A DNA stretch of 11,328 nucleotides from JBDTSW01 sp039930945 (GCA_039930945.1 JBDTSW010000072.1:1-11328), one strand, 5' to 3'; positions 1 through 6,671 are shown, counted from the stretch's first letter. Notes: a model not told the origin generated them from the sequence alone. Translations and numbers: made by a program.

Positions 1-4
1 GGTT

Positions 5-574
5 TCAGACTTCGAGGATCTCTTCCTCTTTGGCCTTGAGGGCGGCGTCGATGTCCTTGGTCGCATCATCGGTGAGCTTCTGCAGCTCTGCCTCGGCGCG
101 CCGCTCGTCGTCCTCGCCGAGCTCACCCTCCTTCTTCAGCTCGCGCAGGTCATGCATGACGTCGCGGCGGATGTTGCGCACAGCCACCTTGCCCTCCTCG
201 CCGACGCCGTGGACGACCTTGACCATCTCCCGGCGCCGTTCCTCGTTGAGCTCGGGGATCTGCAGGCGGATGGCGTTGCCGTCGTTGGAGGGCGTCAGCC
301 CGAGGTCCGACTCCATGATCGCCTTCTCGATCAGGCCGATGGAGTTCTTGTCGTACGGCGTCAGGGTCAGCAGCCGGGCGTCGGGTGCGGCGACGTTGGC
401 GAGCTGCTTCAGCGGGGTCTCGGCCCCGTAGTAGTCGATCATCAGCCGATCGAGCAGGTGCGGCGAGGCCCGGCCGGTGCGCACCGTCGCCAGCTCGTGC
501 CGGCAGTTCTCGACCGACTTGTTCATCCGACCTCCGGCGTCGGCGAGCAGCTCGTCGGTGAATTCGTCAGCCAT
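5..574 (-). CDS. frr: Ribosome recycling factor
   Basis: This 189-residue protein matches ribosome recycling factor, which with EF-G splits the post-termination ribosome in the cytoplasm so its subunits can be reused. Visible family blocks are VRTGRASPHLLD (31-42), YYGAETPLKQLANV (49-61), the PSNDGNAIRLQIP block (95-107), ELNEERRREMVK (108-119) and VRNIRRD (132-138) in the long three-helix-bundle part. The length is close to the usual 185 or so, so the gene looks complete. The ATG at 572-574 overlaps the pyrH stop by 8 nt and follows an AAGAGG Shine-Dalgarno (minus strand, 582-587) with a 7-nt spacer, so the start is well supported. It is the last gene seen in rpsB-tsf-pyrH-frr, a widely conserved order. 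What follows lies outside the window. Confidence 0.97.
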   Translation of the reverse strand: MADEFTDELLADAGGRMNKSVENCRHELATVRTGRASPHLLDRLMIDYYGAETPLKQLANVAAPDARLLTLTPYDKNSIGLIEKAIMESDLGLTPSNDGNAIRLQIPELNEERRREMVKVVHGVGEEGKVAVRNIRRDVMHDLRELKKEGELGEDDERRAEAELQKLTDDATKDIDAALKAKEEEILEV

Positions 575-1337
575 TGCCCGTCCTCTTCTCCGGAGTCACG
601 ATCGTCCCCACGCGCTCCCCGCGAACGATCCTATCTATGTTCGCCTCGTCCCCCATGTTGAAAACGTAGATCGGGAGCCGGTTGTCCATGCACAGCGAGA
701 GCGCGGTCGAGTCCATCACCTTGAGCCCGCGCTCGATCGCCTCGCGGTGGGTCACCTCGGGCAGGAACTTGGCGCCGGGGACCTCGGAGGGATCGGCGTC
801 GTAGACGCCCTCGACCCCGTGCTTGGCCATCAGGATCGCCTCGGCGTGGATCTCCAGCGCGCGCAGCGCGGCGGCCGTGTCGGTGGTGAAGAACGGGTTG
901 CCGGTTCCCGCGGCGAAGATCACCACCCGGCCCTTCTCGAGGTGGCGGATCGCGCGGCGGCGGATGTAGGGCTCGGCGACCTCCATCACTTCGATCGCTG
1001 AGAGCACGCGCGTGTAGGAACCGCGCTTCTCCAGCGCGTCTTGGAGGGTGAGCGCGTTCAGGACCGTCGCCAGCATCCCCATGTAGTCCGCAGTGGCGCG
1101 GTCCATTCCTTCCGCCGCGGCGTCAAGGCCGCGGTAGATGTTGCCCGCGCCGACCACCAGGGCGATCTCGACGCCGCGGTCCGAGACCTCGTGAACCTGC
1201 CTGCTGATCCGATCGATCTGCTCGGGATCGGTGCCGTACTCCAGCGAGCCCATCAGGGCCTCGCCGGAGAGCTTCAGCAGGATTCGGTTGAAGACAGGTT
1301 TCGTCAAGGGCCGGCGCAAGCCTAGTGTCGCCCACAC
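567..1337 (-). CDS. pyrH: UMP kinase (uridylate kinase)
   Basis: Bacterial-type UMP kinase phosphorylates UMP to UDP with ATP in pyrimidine nucleotide synthesis. It is a hexameric amino-acid-kinase-fold enzyme, normally controlled by GTP and UTP. Numbered from the outermost start, the motifs are KLSGEAL (22-28), VVGAGNIYRG (61-70, where most relatives have VVGGGN), DYMGMLATVLNAL (84-96), GTGNPFFTTDTAA (144-156) and MDSTAL (208-213). The start is uncertain. GTG at 1335-1337 gives 256 residues, but family similarity begins only near TKPVFNRILL (12-21). TTG at 1305-1307 would therefore give a more typical 246-residue protein. Neither has a strong ribosome binding site, although a GGGG lies about 13 nt upstream of the GTG, inside a hairpin. 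The 3' end overlaps frr by 8 nt. Confidence 0.95.
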   Translation of the reverse strand: MWATLGLRRPLTKPVFNRILLKLSGEALMGSLEYGTDPEQIDRISRQVHEVSDRGVEIALVVGAGNIYRGLDAAAEGMDRATADYMGMLATVLNALTLQDALEKRGSYTRVLSAIEVMEVAEPYIRRRAIRHLEKGRVVIFAAGTGNPFFTTDTAAALRALEIHAEAILMAKHGVEGVYDADPSEVPGAKFLPEVTHREAIERGLKVMDSTALSLCMDNRLPIYVFNMGDEANIDRIVRGERVGTIVTPEKRTGNG

Positions 1338-1351
1338 GCAGGCGTCGCAAC

Positions 1352-1375
1352 CCCGTAGGCGCTTGCGCCCGCGGG
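1352..1375 (-). promoter_or_regulatory. Hairpin in the tsf-pyrH gap
   Basis: The 51-bp space between tsf and pyrH contains an inverted repeat. Inner arms GGCGC (1358-1362) and GCGCC (1365-1369) flank a 2-nt turn, and outer arms CCCG (1352-1355) and CGGG (1372-1375) are separated from them by a symmetric 2x2 internal loop. In the minus-strand transcript it is not followed by a U-run, so it is not a standard intrinsic terminator. It covers the only G-rich stretch upstream of the GTG start of pyrH, so it could affect pyrH translation or act as a processing or stability element. The structure is seen in the sequence; the role is inference. Confidence 0.4.
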
Positions 1376-1388
1376 AGTTGTTCTCAGC

Positions 1389-2012
1389 CTATTGCTCGCC
1401 GACTACGAAGCGGGCGAAGCGGGCGACGCGGACGTTCTCGCCGGTCCTGGCGGCGAGCGTCGCCCGCAGCTCCTCGACGGTCTTGCCCTCGTAGCGGTCC
1501 GAGCGCACGTGCTCCTGCTCGAGCAGCGCCACCCCCTTGGCCCACTTGTCGAGCTGGCCCGCGACGATCTTGTCGAGGATCTCGTCGGGCTTGCCCTCCT
1601 CGCGGGCCTTGGCCTCGAAGACCTTTCGCTCGGCCTCGCGATCGGCCTCGGAGGCCTCCTCCGCCGCCACGTACTGGGGCGGCGACGGCGAGCCGGCGAT
1701 GTGCAGGGCGACCTCGTTGGCGAACTCGAGGAAATCCTCCGAGCGAGCGACGAAGTCGGTTTCACACTGCACCTCGACGAGCACGCCCACCCTGCCGTTG
1801 GCGTGGATATAGGAGGCGACGACGCCCTCGCTGGTGGCGCGGCCACTTCGCTTCGCCGCCGAGGCCTGGCCCTTGACCCGGAGGATCTCGATCGCCTTGT
1901 CGAGCTCTCCCCCCGACTCGGCCAGGGCGGCCCTGCAATCCATGATCGCCGCGCCGGTGCGTTCGCGCAGCTCCTTGACGTCGGCGGCGCTGACCTCGGC
2001 CGCTGCGCTCAC
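1389..2012 (-). CDS. tsf: Elongation factor Ts (short form)
   Basis: EF-Ts is the nucleotide exchange factor that removes GDP from EF-Tu during translation elongation. The N-terminal UBA-like signature LRERTGAAIMDCRAAL is at 15-30. The second signature, VGVLVEVQCETDFVAR, is at 75-90 and contains the TDFV element (85-88) that contacts EF-Tu. A final block, TGENVRVARFARFV, lies near the C-terminus. At 207 residues it is much shorter than the E. coli protein (about 283), as in the compact EF-Ts of Thermus, but it is intact at both ends. The GTG start (2010-2012) overlaps the rpsB stop by 4 nt (GTGA) and has a strong AAGGAGGG Shine-Dalgarno at 2016-2023 within rpsB. That gives tsf its own good ribosome binding site as well as coupling to rpsB. 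Confidence 0.97.
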   Translation of the reverse strand: MSAAAEVSAADVKELRERTGAAIMDCRAALAESGGELDKAIEILRVKGQASAAKRSGRATSEGVVASYIHANGRVGVLVEVQCETDFVARSEDFLEFANEVALHIAGSPSPPQYVAAEEASEADREAERKVFEAKAREEGKPDEILDKIVAGQLDKWAKGVALLEQEHVRSDRYEGKTVEELRATLAARTGENVRVARFARFVVGEQ

Positions 2013-2953
2013 GAGCCCTCCTTCGCAGGCGCGGGCGGCGCCTGGGCCGGGGCGTCGGCCTGGGTAGCCGCCGGCGGAGTGGCCGCGGGCGGAGTCTCCC
2101 CCTTGGGCGCATCGGCCTTGGCGGCCTCGGCCTCGGCAGCGGCCTTCTCGGCAGCCTCCTTCTCGGCCTCCTTGCGGGCGCGCTCCTCCTCCTCGCGACG
2201 GCGCTTCTCCTCGGCCTCGCGTTGGCGGCGCGCCTCCTCCTCGGCGCGGCGCTTAGCCTCCACTTCACGGTAGGTCCCGGCTGCGTCCTCGATCGCCTCG
2301 CCGAGGGTGCCGATCACCATGTTGCAGGAGCGGATCGCGTCGTCATTACCTGGAATCGGGTAGTTGACCGGGACCGGGTCTACGTTCGAATCGACCAGGC
2401 CGATGATCGGGATCCGCAGGCGAGCGGCCTCGCGCAGGCCGATCTCCTCGGTCTTCAGGTCGATGATCACGACCGCCTGCGGCAGCCTCTCCATGTCGCG
2501 GACACCGCCGAGGTTGTAGGTGAGCTTGGTCAGCTCGGCCTCCATCGACATCCGCTCCTTCGTCGGCAGCAGGTCGAGCTGACCCTCCGTCTTCAGCGAG
2601 TCGAGCTCATGCAGGCGGTCGATCCGCTTCGAGATCGTCTGGAAGTTGGTTAGCAGGCCACCGAGCCAGCGCTGGTTGACATAGGGCATGCCACAGCGGT
2701 CGGCCCACTCCTTGACGCCGTCGCTCGCCTGCTTCTTGGTGCCGACGAAGAGGATCGTGCCACCCTGGCCGGCGATCTCCACCACGAAGTCGCGCGCTTG
2801 GTCGAGCAGCTTCTGCGTCTGCATCAGGTCGATGATGTGGATGCCGTCGCGCTCGCCCCAGATGTAACGCCCCATTCGGGGGTTCCAGCGGCGCGTCTGA
2901 TGGCCGAAGTGAAGCCCTGCTTTGAGCAGGTCCCTGATATCCGTTTCAGGCAA
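2009..2953 (-). CDS. rpsB: 30S ribosomal protein S2 with long C-terminal tail
   Basis: This is ribosomal protein S2 of the small subunit. Core motifs include AGLHFGHQTRRWNP (12-25), YVNQRWLGGLLTNFQT (91-106), LPQAVVIIDL (157-166) and VDSNVDPVPVNYPIPG (187-202). The core spans residues 1-228, about the whole length of ordinary S2. It is followed by an 86-residue extension: a highly charged Glu/Lys/Arg/Ala stretch (about 229-280) predicted to be helical or coiled coil, then a Pro/Ala-rich end (about 281-314). The chosen start is TTG at 2951-2953, giving 314 residues, because S2 similarity begins there and an AAAGGAAG Shine-Dalgarno (2961-2968) sits 7 nt upstream. The frame stays open to 3166, but that part does not resemble S2. 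The gene heads the rpsB-tsf-pyrH-frr cluster. Confidence 0.96.
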   Translation of the reverse strand: MPETDIRDLLKAGLHFGHQTRRWNPRMGRYIWGERDGIHIIDLMQTQKLLDQARDFVVEIAGQGGTILFVGTKKQASDGVKEWADRCGMPYVNQRWLGGLLTNFQTISKRIDRLHELDSLKTEGQLDLLPTKERMSMEAELTKLTYNLGGVRDMERLPQAVVIIDLKTEEIGLREAARLRIPIIGLVDSNVDPVPVNYPIPGNDDAIRSCNMVIGTLGEAIEDAAGTYREVEAKRRAEEEARRQREAEEKRRREEEERARKEAEKEAAEKAAAEAEAAKADAPKGETPPAATPPAATQADAPAQAPPAPAKEGS

Positions 2954-3104
2954 TTCGAGTCTTCCTTTGGTTCTTGGGTTCTCGCCCGATGGGCTCGCGG
3001 GAACCCGGCCATCGGTCGCCTCGCAGGCGCGCCGGCCGGGCAGGACCCCGTTCGCCCCACCGGGGGGTCGGTTTCCGTGCGTGGCGAAGTCTAGAGGGGT
3101 GGGG
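2954..3104 (-). promoter_or_regulatory. rpsB leader region with hairpins
   Basis: This 151-bp gap between the pseudouridine synthase gene and rpsB is the largest in the window. Read as the minus-strand transcript, it contains a perfect 7-bp stem, CCGATGG (3009-3015) with CCATCGG (2986-2992), enclosing 16 nt that can form a small inner GC stem. Upstream are a 5-bp stem CGCCT/AGGCG with a 3-nt loop (3017-3029) and a GC-rich element near 3046-3068. The order, folded leader then Shine-Dalgarno then a weak TTG start, is what one expects of a regulated ribosomal-protein mRNA leader. S2 autoregulation is known in other bacteria, but I cannot match this region to a described leader family. A promoter may lie here (a weak TAGACT-like -10 at 3088-3093), without a convincing -35. 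Confidence 0.45.
2961..2968 (-). promoter_or_regulatory. Ribosome binding site of rpsB
   Basis: AAAGGAAG on the minus strand lies 7 nt before the TTG at 2951-2953. It decides the rpsB start, because the reading frame continues upstream with no S2-like sequence and no comparably placed site. Confidence 0.75.
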
Positions 3105-3782
3105 CTAACTTGCCCCGCGCGCCCGATCCAGCGTCGCCACGAGGTCGGCGGGGAGCTCGGAGCCAAAGCTCACCTCGTGCCCGTCGCGGGGATGAGCGAA
3201 GGCCAGCCGGGCGCTGTGCAGGAACTGGCGCTCGAGCCCGTGACGCCCGCGGTGCCCGTAGCGGGGATCGCCGCACAACGGGTGGCCGATGGCGGCGAAG
3301 TGCGCCCGCACCTGATGGGTGCGCCCGGTCTCCAACCGCGCCTCGACCAGGGTGTCGGCCGGGAGCGTCTCGAGCACGCGAAAGTGGGTGCGCGCCTGGC
3401 GGGCGCCGGCGCCGCCGACGGCCCGCTTCTCGGGGGCTCTGTGGTCGCGCCCGAGTGGAGCGTCGATCGTCCCCTCCCGCGAGCGCGGGCGGCCCTCCAC
3501 CAGCGCCAGATAGGTGCGCTCGACCTGGTGCCGGCGGATCAGCTCCGAGAGGCGCCGGTGGGCCCCCTCGGTGCGAGCGACGATCATCAGGCCCGAGGTG
3601 TCGCGGTCGAGGCGGTGGACGATCCCCGGCCGGCCGGGGTCCGGACCTCCGCCGAGGACGTCGCCGAGCACGTCGACGAGGGTCGGCCCGACGACGCCGG
3701 CGCCCTGATGGACCACCAGCCCGGCAGGCTTGTCGACGATGGCCAGCCAGTCGTCGCGATGGACCAGTCGCACCTCGGTCAC
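3105..3782 (-). CDS. RluA/RluD-family pseudouridine synthase without S4 domain
   Basis: This predicted cytoplasmic enzyme isomerises specific uridines in rRNA or tRNA to pseudouridine. The family signature GIVHRLDRDTSGLMIVA (53-69) holds the catalytic aspartate, D59. Further blocks are VDKPAGLVVHQG (16-27), VERTYLALVEG (87-97) and GRTHQVRAH (153-161) followed by HPLCGD. GTG at 3780-3782 gives 225 residues and overlaps the lspA stop by 4 nt (GTGA), with GAGGG just upstream. The frame is open to 4295, but the added part is Arg-rich and is an out-of-frame image of lspA. The protein thus lacks the N-terminal S4 RNA-binding domain of RluD and RluC and is RluA-sized. Its neighbours lspA and rpsB do not reveal its target site. 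Genes here are often labelled rluD by position, but the substrate is unproven. Confidence 0.9.
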   Translation of the reverse strand: MTEVRLVHRDDWLAIVDKPAGLVVHQGAGVVGPTLVDVLGDVLGGGPDPGRPGIVHRLDRDTSGLMIVARTEGAHRRLSELIRRHQVERTYLALVEGRPRSREGTIDAPLGRDHRAPEKRAVGGAGARQARTHFRVLETLPADTLVEARLETGRTHQVRAHFAAIGHPLCGDPRYGHRGRHGLERQFLHSARLAFAHPRDGHEVSFGSELPADLVATLDRARGAS

Positions 3783-4264
3783 GGCCCTCGCGCGGGCGAC
3801 GGCCTGTCGGCTGCGAACACCACCAAGACCAGCCCGACGGCGCCGAGCGCGATCGCCACGTCGGCGAGGTTGAACGCCGGCCAAAGGGGCGGATCGATGA
3901 AGTCCGTGACCGCGTCCTCGCGCGCGCGGTCGGCGAGGTTGCCGAGCGCGCCGCGCGCCAGCAGCCCGACCGCCAGCCACAGGCCCGGCCGCGAGGACTG
4001 CAGCGCGAACCACACCAGCATCCCCCCGAGGGCGACGATGGTCACCGCGAGGACGATCGATCCGCCGCCGCCGAACAGGCCGAAGGCGATGCCGCGGTTG
4101 GAGACGTCGACGAGTTCGATCCCGAACACCAGCGAGATCCGCTCGCCCGGCTCCAGCGCGGCCGTGATCGCAGCCTTCGACCCCTGGTCGAGAGCGATCA
4201 CCACGGCGGCCACGGCCAGGGCTGCGCCCCAGCCCCGCAGCCTGGCGGAAGGGCCCGCGCTCAC
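3779..4264 (-). CDS. lspA: Lipoprotein signal peptidase (signal peptidase II)
   Basis: This membrane aspartyl protease removes the signal peptide from diacylglyceryl-modified prolipoproteins. At 161 residues it is a normal length, with about four hydrophobic segments (roughly 11-34, 66-88, 93-108 and 132-151). Conserved boxes are DQGSK (26-30), SNRGIAFGLF (55-64), GALGNLADR (105-113) and FNLAD (131-135). By family knowledge the catalytic pair is the Asp of GNxxDR (D112) and of FNxAD (D135), and both are present. The start is GTG at 4262-4264, overlapping the yggT stop by 4 nt. There is no clear Shine-Dalgarno, so translation probably depends on coupling. The lspA-pseudouridine synthase pair is a widespread neighbourhood. 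Confidence 0.96.
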   Translation of the reverse strand: MSAGPSARLRGWGAALAVAAVVIALDQGSKAAITAALEPGERISLVFGIELVDVSNRGIAFGLFGGGGSIVLAVTIVALGGMLVWFALQSSRPGLWLAVGLLARGALGNLADRAREDAVTDFIDPPLWPAFNLADVAIALGAVGLVLVVFAADRPSPARGP

Positions 4265-4566
4265 CCGCGGATCGCGCCGACGACGATGCCTTCAACGAGG
4301 AAGAGCACGAGGATGGCCAGGATCGGGCTGATGTCGATCGGCCCGATCGGGGGGATGAAGCGGCGGAAGAAGTTCAGGTACGGGTTCGTGGACTCCTCGA
4401 CGAAGCGAATCACCGCCCGCAGGGTCGTGTTGTAGGGAAGCGCTCGGAAGCTCTGCGCCCAGGAGAGCAGGATCCGGACGAAGATGAGGACGAAGTAGAC
4501 GAGAAACAGCGCCGCCACGTAGTCGGCGATCTCGTTGCGTCCGATGGCCGCCAGCAGCAGGCTCAT
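4261..4566 (-). CDS. YggT/YlmG family membrane protein
   Basis: This 101-residue integral membrane protein has two hydrophobic segments (about 14-37 and 79-98). Between them is the family signature STNPYLNFFRRFIPPIG (59-75) followed by IDISP (77-81). YggT/YlmG proteins are linked by gene order to division genes in Gram-positive bacteria and by homology to membrane-organising YlmG proteins of plastids; their biochemical role is not settled. The ATG start (4564-4566) overlaps the proC stop by 4 nt (ATGA), with a GGAG about 8 nt upstream inside proC. Its setting between proC and lspA, near sepF, matches the usual yggS-sepF-yggT association. The family assignment is firm; no molecular function should be read into it. 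Confidence 0.93.
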   Translation of the reverse strand: MSLLLAAIGRNEIADYVAALFLVYFVLIFVRILLSWAQSFRALPYNTTLRAVIRFVEESTNPYLNFFRRFIPPIGPIDISPILAILVLFLVEGIVVGAIRG

Positions 4567-5330
4567 CGGAAACGCTCCAGCGACGCCTCGAACGCCGCCT
4601 CGAGGGCCCCGACGAAACCCCCCGCGCGGAGCGCGTCGAGGCCGGCCTCGGTGGCGCCCCCGGGAGGCGCCACCGCTCGGCGGATCGCCTCCGGGTCGCG
4701 CTCGGCCAGCATCTCGCCGGTGCCCGAGAGCGTCTCGGCGACGAGCTCGAGGGAGAGCTGAGGATCGAGCCCCTCGGCGGCCCCGGCCTCGGCCAGCGCC
4801 TCGGCGAAGAGCGCGACGTAGGCGGGAGCACAGGACATCACCGCCATCGCCGCCTCCATCCGCTCCTCCTCCACCGCGACGGCGACGCCGAGCAGCGAGA
4901 GCAGGTCAACCAGCCTGTCGCGAAGCTCGGGGGCCATGCCCGTGGGCTCGACGAAGCAGCACACCCCCCTTCCCACCTCGACCGGCTGATTGGGCATCAC
5001 CCTCAGCGCGGGAACGCCCGGGAAGGCCTCGGCCAGGCGGGTGGTCGGGGTCGCGGCGACCACCGACAGCAGCGCCGGCGCCGCGCCGCCGATCGCCTCG
5101 GCGGCCTGGTCGAGCGCGGCCGGTTTCACCGCGATCACGACGACGTCGCTGGAGGCCGCCAGCTCGGCCAGGCCGGCGCAGGTCTGGCCGCCGACCTCCT
5201 GCGCCAGCGACCGCGCCCGCTCGGTGTCGAGGTCGCAGAACAGCATCTCCTCGGGGCCGCCGTCGGCCCGCGACCAGCCGCGGGCGATCGCCGCCGCCAT
5301 GTTCCCGGCCCCTGCAAACCCAACCTTCAT
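4563..5330 (-). CDS. proC: Pyrroline-5-carboxylate reductase
   Basis: This enzyme performs the last step of proline synthesis, reducing 1-pyrroline-5-carboxylate with NAD(P)H in the cytoplasm. The Rossmann start VGFAGAGNMA is at 3-12, with AVKP at 67-70, VMPNQP at 111-116 and the C-terminal dimerisation/substrate block VAPPGGATEAGL at 220-231. The segment that is usually GSGPAY reads SCAPAY (166-171), a mild deviation. ATG at 5328-5330 gives 255 residues and starts exactly at the Rossmann strand. An upstream GTG (5355-5357) would add nine residues without family similarity. No clear Shine-Dalgarno precedes the ATG. The gene lies between sepF and yggT; proC next to yggS and yggT is familiar from other bacteria. 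Confidence 0.94.
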   Translation of the reverse strand: MKVGFAGAGNMAAAIARGWSRADGGPEEMLFCDLDTERARSLAQEVGGQTCAGLAELAASSDVVVIAVKPAALDQAAEAIGGAAPALLSVVAATPTTRLAEAFPGVPALRVMPNQPVEVGRGVCCFVEPTGMAPELRDRLVDLLSLLGVAVAVEEERMEAAMAVMSCAPAYVALFAEALAEAGAAEGLDPQLSLELVAETLSGTGEMLAERDPEAIRRAVAPPGGATEAGLDALRAGGFVGALEAAFEASLERFR

Positions 5331-5394
5331 CGTCAGGCACCATCTCAAACCAGGCACACGCCTGTCGCGGCGCCTGGCGGCACCGCGCCGGAAC

Positions 5395-5934
5395 CTATGA
5401 CTGGTTGAAGAACCCCTTCTCGACCAGCCGCGCCTGCTCCTCGGCCGAGACCTCGACGTTTCGAGGCGTGAGCATGAAGGTCTTCTCGGCGACCTTTTGC
5501 ATGCCCCCGTCGAGGGCGTAGGTGAGGCCCGAGGCGAAGTCGATCAACCGCTTCGCCAGCTCGCCCTCGGTCGTCTGCAGGTTGAGGATCACCGGGACGC
5601 CACTCTTGAACCCGTCGGCGATCTCCTGGGCGTCGTTGAAGCTGTGGGGGTTGACCAGGTGCACGCGCACGTCGGCGCCGCCGTTGCCGACCGGCCGCAG
5701 CGACCGGGTGCGTCCCGCCCTGGGCTCGTCGTCGGCGAAGATCTCGTCGATCTCGTCGCGATCGCCGCGGCGATCGCTGATCCGGCTGACCGAGGCCTGC
5801 TGCCTGGGGGCGGCCTGGGAGTAGAGGTCACCGTGCGAGCCGGTCTCGGGCTCGTAGTCGCCCTCGACGTAGTCCGGGTCCTCGGCGAGGCCGAAGTACA
5901 CGAGCGAGCGGTGCCATGTGTCGCGAATAGCCAT
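5395..5934 (-). CDS. sepF: Cell division protein SepF
   Basis: SepF anchors FtsZ filaments to the membrane and organises the division septum. The 179-residue product has the expected three parts. An amphipathic N-terminal helix (about 1-17, with W7, L11, Y13, F14 and L16) fits a membrane anchor. A disordered acidic/polar linker runs to about 86. The globular SepF domain (about 88-163) has VHLVNPHSFNDAQEIAD (91-107), GVPVILNLQ (112-120), KRLIDFASGL (128-137) and FMLTPRNVEVS (153-163). ATG at 5932-5934 was chosen because MAIRDTWHRSLVYFG is the typical start. An in-frame ATG at 5977-5979 would add 15 residues. Neither has a good Shine-Dalgarno, although a purine-rich run lies between them. ftsZ itself is not in the window. 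Confidence 0.94.
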   Translation of the reverse strand: MAIRDTWHRSLVYFGLAEDPDYVEGDYEPETGSHGDLYSQAAPRQQASVSRISDRRGDRDEIDEIFADDEPRAGRTRSLRPVGNGGADVRVHLVNPHSFNDAQEIADGFKSGVPVILNLQTTEGELAKRLIDFASGLTYALDGGMQKVAEKTFMLTPRNVEVSAEEQARLVEKGFFNQS

Positions 5935-6038
5935 AGCTGGAGCGGTGTTCGCCTCTGGGCTCCTTATTCCTTTCCACATTATGCCCGCAACGGACCGTGC
6001 GTAAGACCCCGCTCGCGAAAAGGGCTCGGGCCGGTCGC
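5935..6038 (-). other. yggS-sepF intergenic region
   Basis: This 104-bp gap separates yggS from sepF, the widest space between genes upstream of rpsB in this series. It holds a purine-rich AAAGGAATAAGGAG stretch on the minus strand (about 5960-5975), too far from the ATG at 5934 to be an ordinary ribosome binding site. A CATAAT hexamer (about 5978-5983) resembles a -10 box but lacks a clear -35. A separate sepF promoter here is possible. I see no terminator-like hairpin with a U-run. Confidence 0.3.
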
Positions 6039-6671
6039 TCAGGAGTAGAGGACCGTGCCGAGCCGGATGATGGTCGCGCCTTCGGCGACGGCCACCTCCC
6101 AGTCCTGGCTGGTGCCCATCGAGAGGCGCTCGAGGCGATGCTCGCGGGCGAGCCCGGCAAGGCGGGCGAAGTAGGGCCGCGAGGCCTCGGGGTCCTGGGC
6201 GAACGGCGGCATCGTCATCAGCCCGGCGACCGTCACCGGGCAGCGCTCGATGAAGGCGCCGAGCTCGCCCGGCTCCACCCCGCCCTTGCTCTGCTCGCCG
6301 GCGAGGTTGACCTCGACCAGGACCTCGGTGTCCGCCTCGGCGTGGGCCTCGAGCTGGCGCATGGCCGAGTCCGAGGCCAGCGAGTGGATCAGCCTCACCA
6401 GGGGAACGATGCGCTTGACCTTGCGGCTCTGGACGTTGCCGATGAAGTCCCAGGTGAAGGCGTCACCCCAGCGCTCGTGCTTGGCCTCGAGGTCCTGGAG
6501 GCGGTTCTCGCCGACCAGCCGCACGCCGGCGTCGGCCAGGGCCCCCATCTCCTCCAGGGGCACGTACTTGGTTGCGGCGAGCACCTCCACCCCCTCCCCC
6601 GCGTGCTCGCGCACACGCTCCAGGTTCGCGCGCACGCGCTCGGGGTCGATCCCGGTGATCAGCTCGGCCAT
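6039..6671 (-). CDS. yggS: YggS/PROSC family PLP-binding protein
   Basis: YggS-family proteins are single-domain TIM barrels that bind pyridoxal 5'-phosphate and help control its free level; no enzyme activity is established. The 210-residue product has the PLP lysine in AATKYVP (K35), VGENRLQD (53-60), WDFIGNVQSRK (74-84, the family WHFIGxLQxxK block with Asp for His), VNLAGEQSKGG (121-131), SMGTSQDWE (184-192) and the phosphate-binding end IIRLGTVLYS (201-210). ATG at 6669-6671 was chosen; a GTG two codons upstream (6675-6677) is equally possible. It overlaps the end of pgeF by 13 nt, which suggests coupled translation. The pgeF-yggS-sepF order is the standard Gram-positive division-cluster arrangement, normally just after ftsZ. 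Confidence 0.95.
   Translation of the reverse strand: MAELITGIDPERVRANLERVREHAGEGVEVLAATKYVPLEEMGALADAGVRLVGENRLQDLEAKHERWGDAFTWDFIGNVQSRKVKRIVPLVRLIHSLASDSAMRQLEAHAEADTEVLVEVNLAGEQSKGGVEPGELGAFIERCPVTVAGLMTMPPFAQDPEASRPYFARLAGLAREHRLERLSMGTSQDWEVAVAEGATIIRLGTVLYS

Noticed and set aside
3088..3116. Possible sigma-70-like promoter before rpsB (TAGACT -10)
   Set aside because: No -35 hexamer at acceptable spacing could be found, so it is mentioned only within the leader entry.
2954..3166. Upstream extension of the rpsB frame to 3166
   Set aside because: No S2 similarity, and it would overlap the end of the pseudouridine synthase gene. The TTG at 2953 has a well-spaced Shine-Dalgarno and matches the S2 N-terminus.
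3783..4295. N-terminal extension of the pseudouridine synthase frame up to 4295
   Set aside because: The added 171 residues are Arg/Gly-rich, do not resemble an S4 domain and coincide with lspA in another frame. The GTG at 3782 overlapping the lspA stop is a better start.
2922..4331. 469-codon plus-strand open frame opposite rpsB leader, pseudouridine synthase and lspA
   Set aside because: It is antisense to genes with intact catalytic motifs and shows no recognisable protein pattern.
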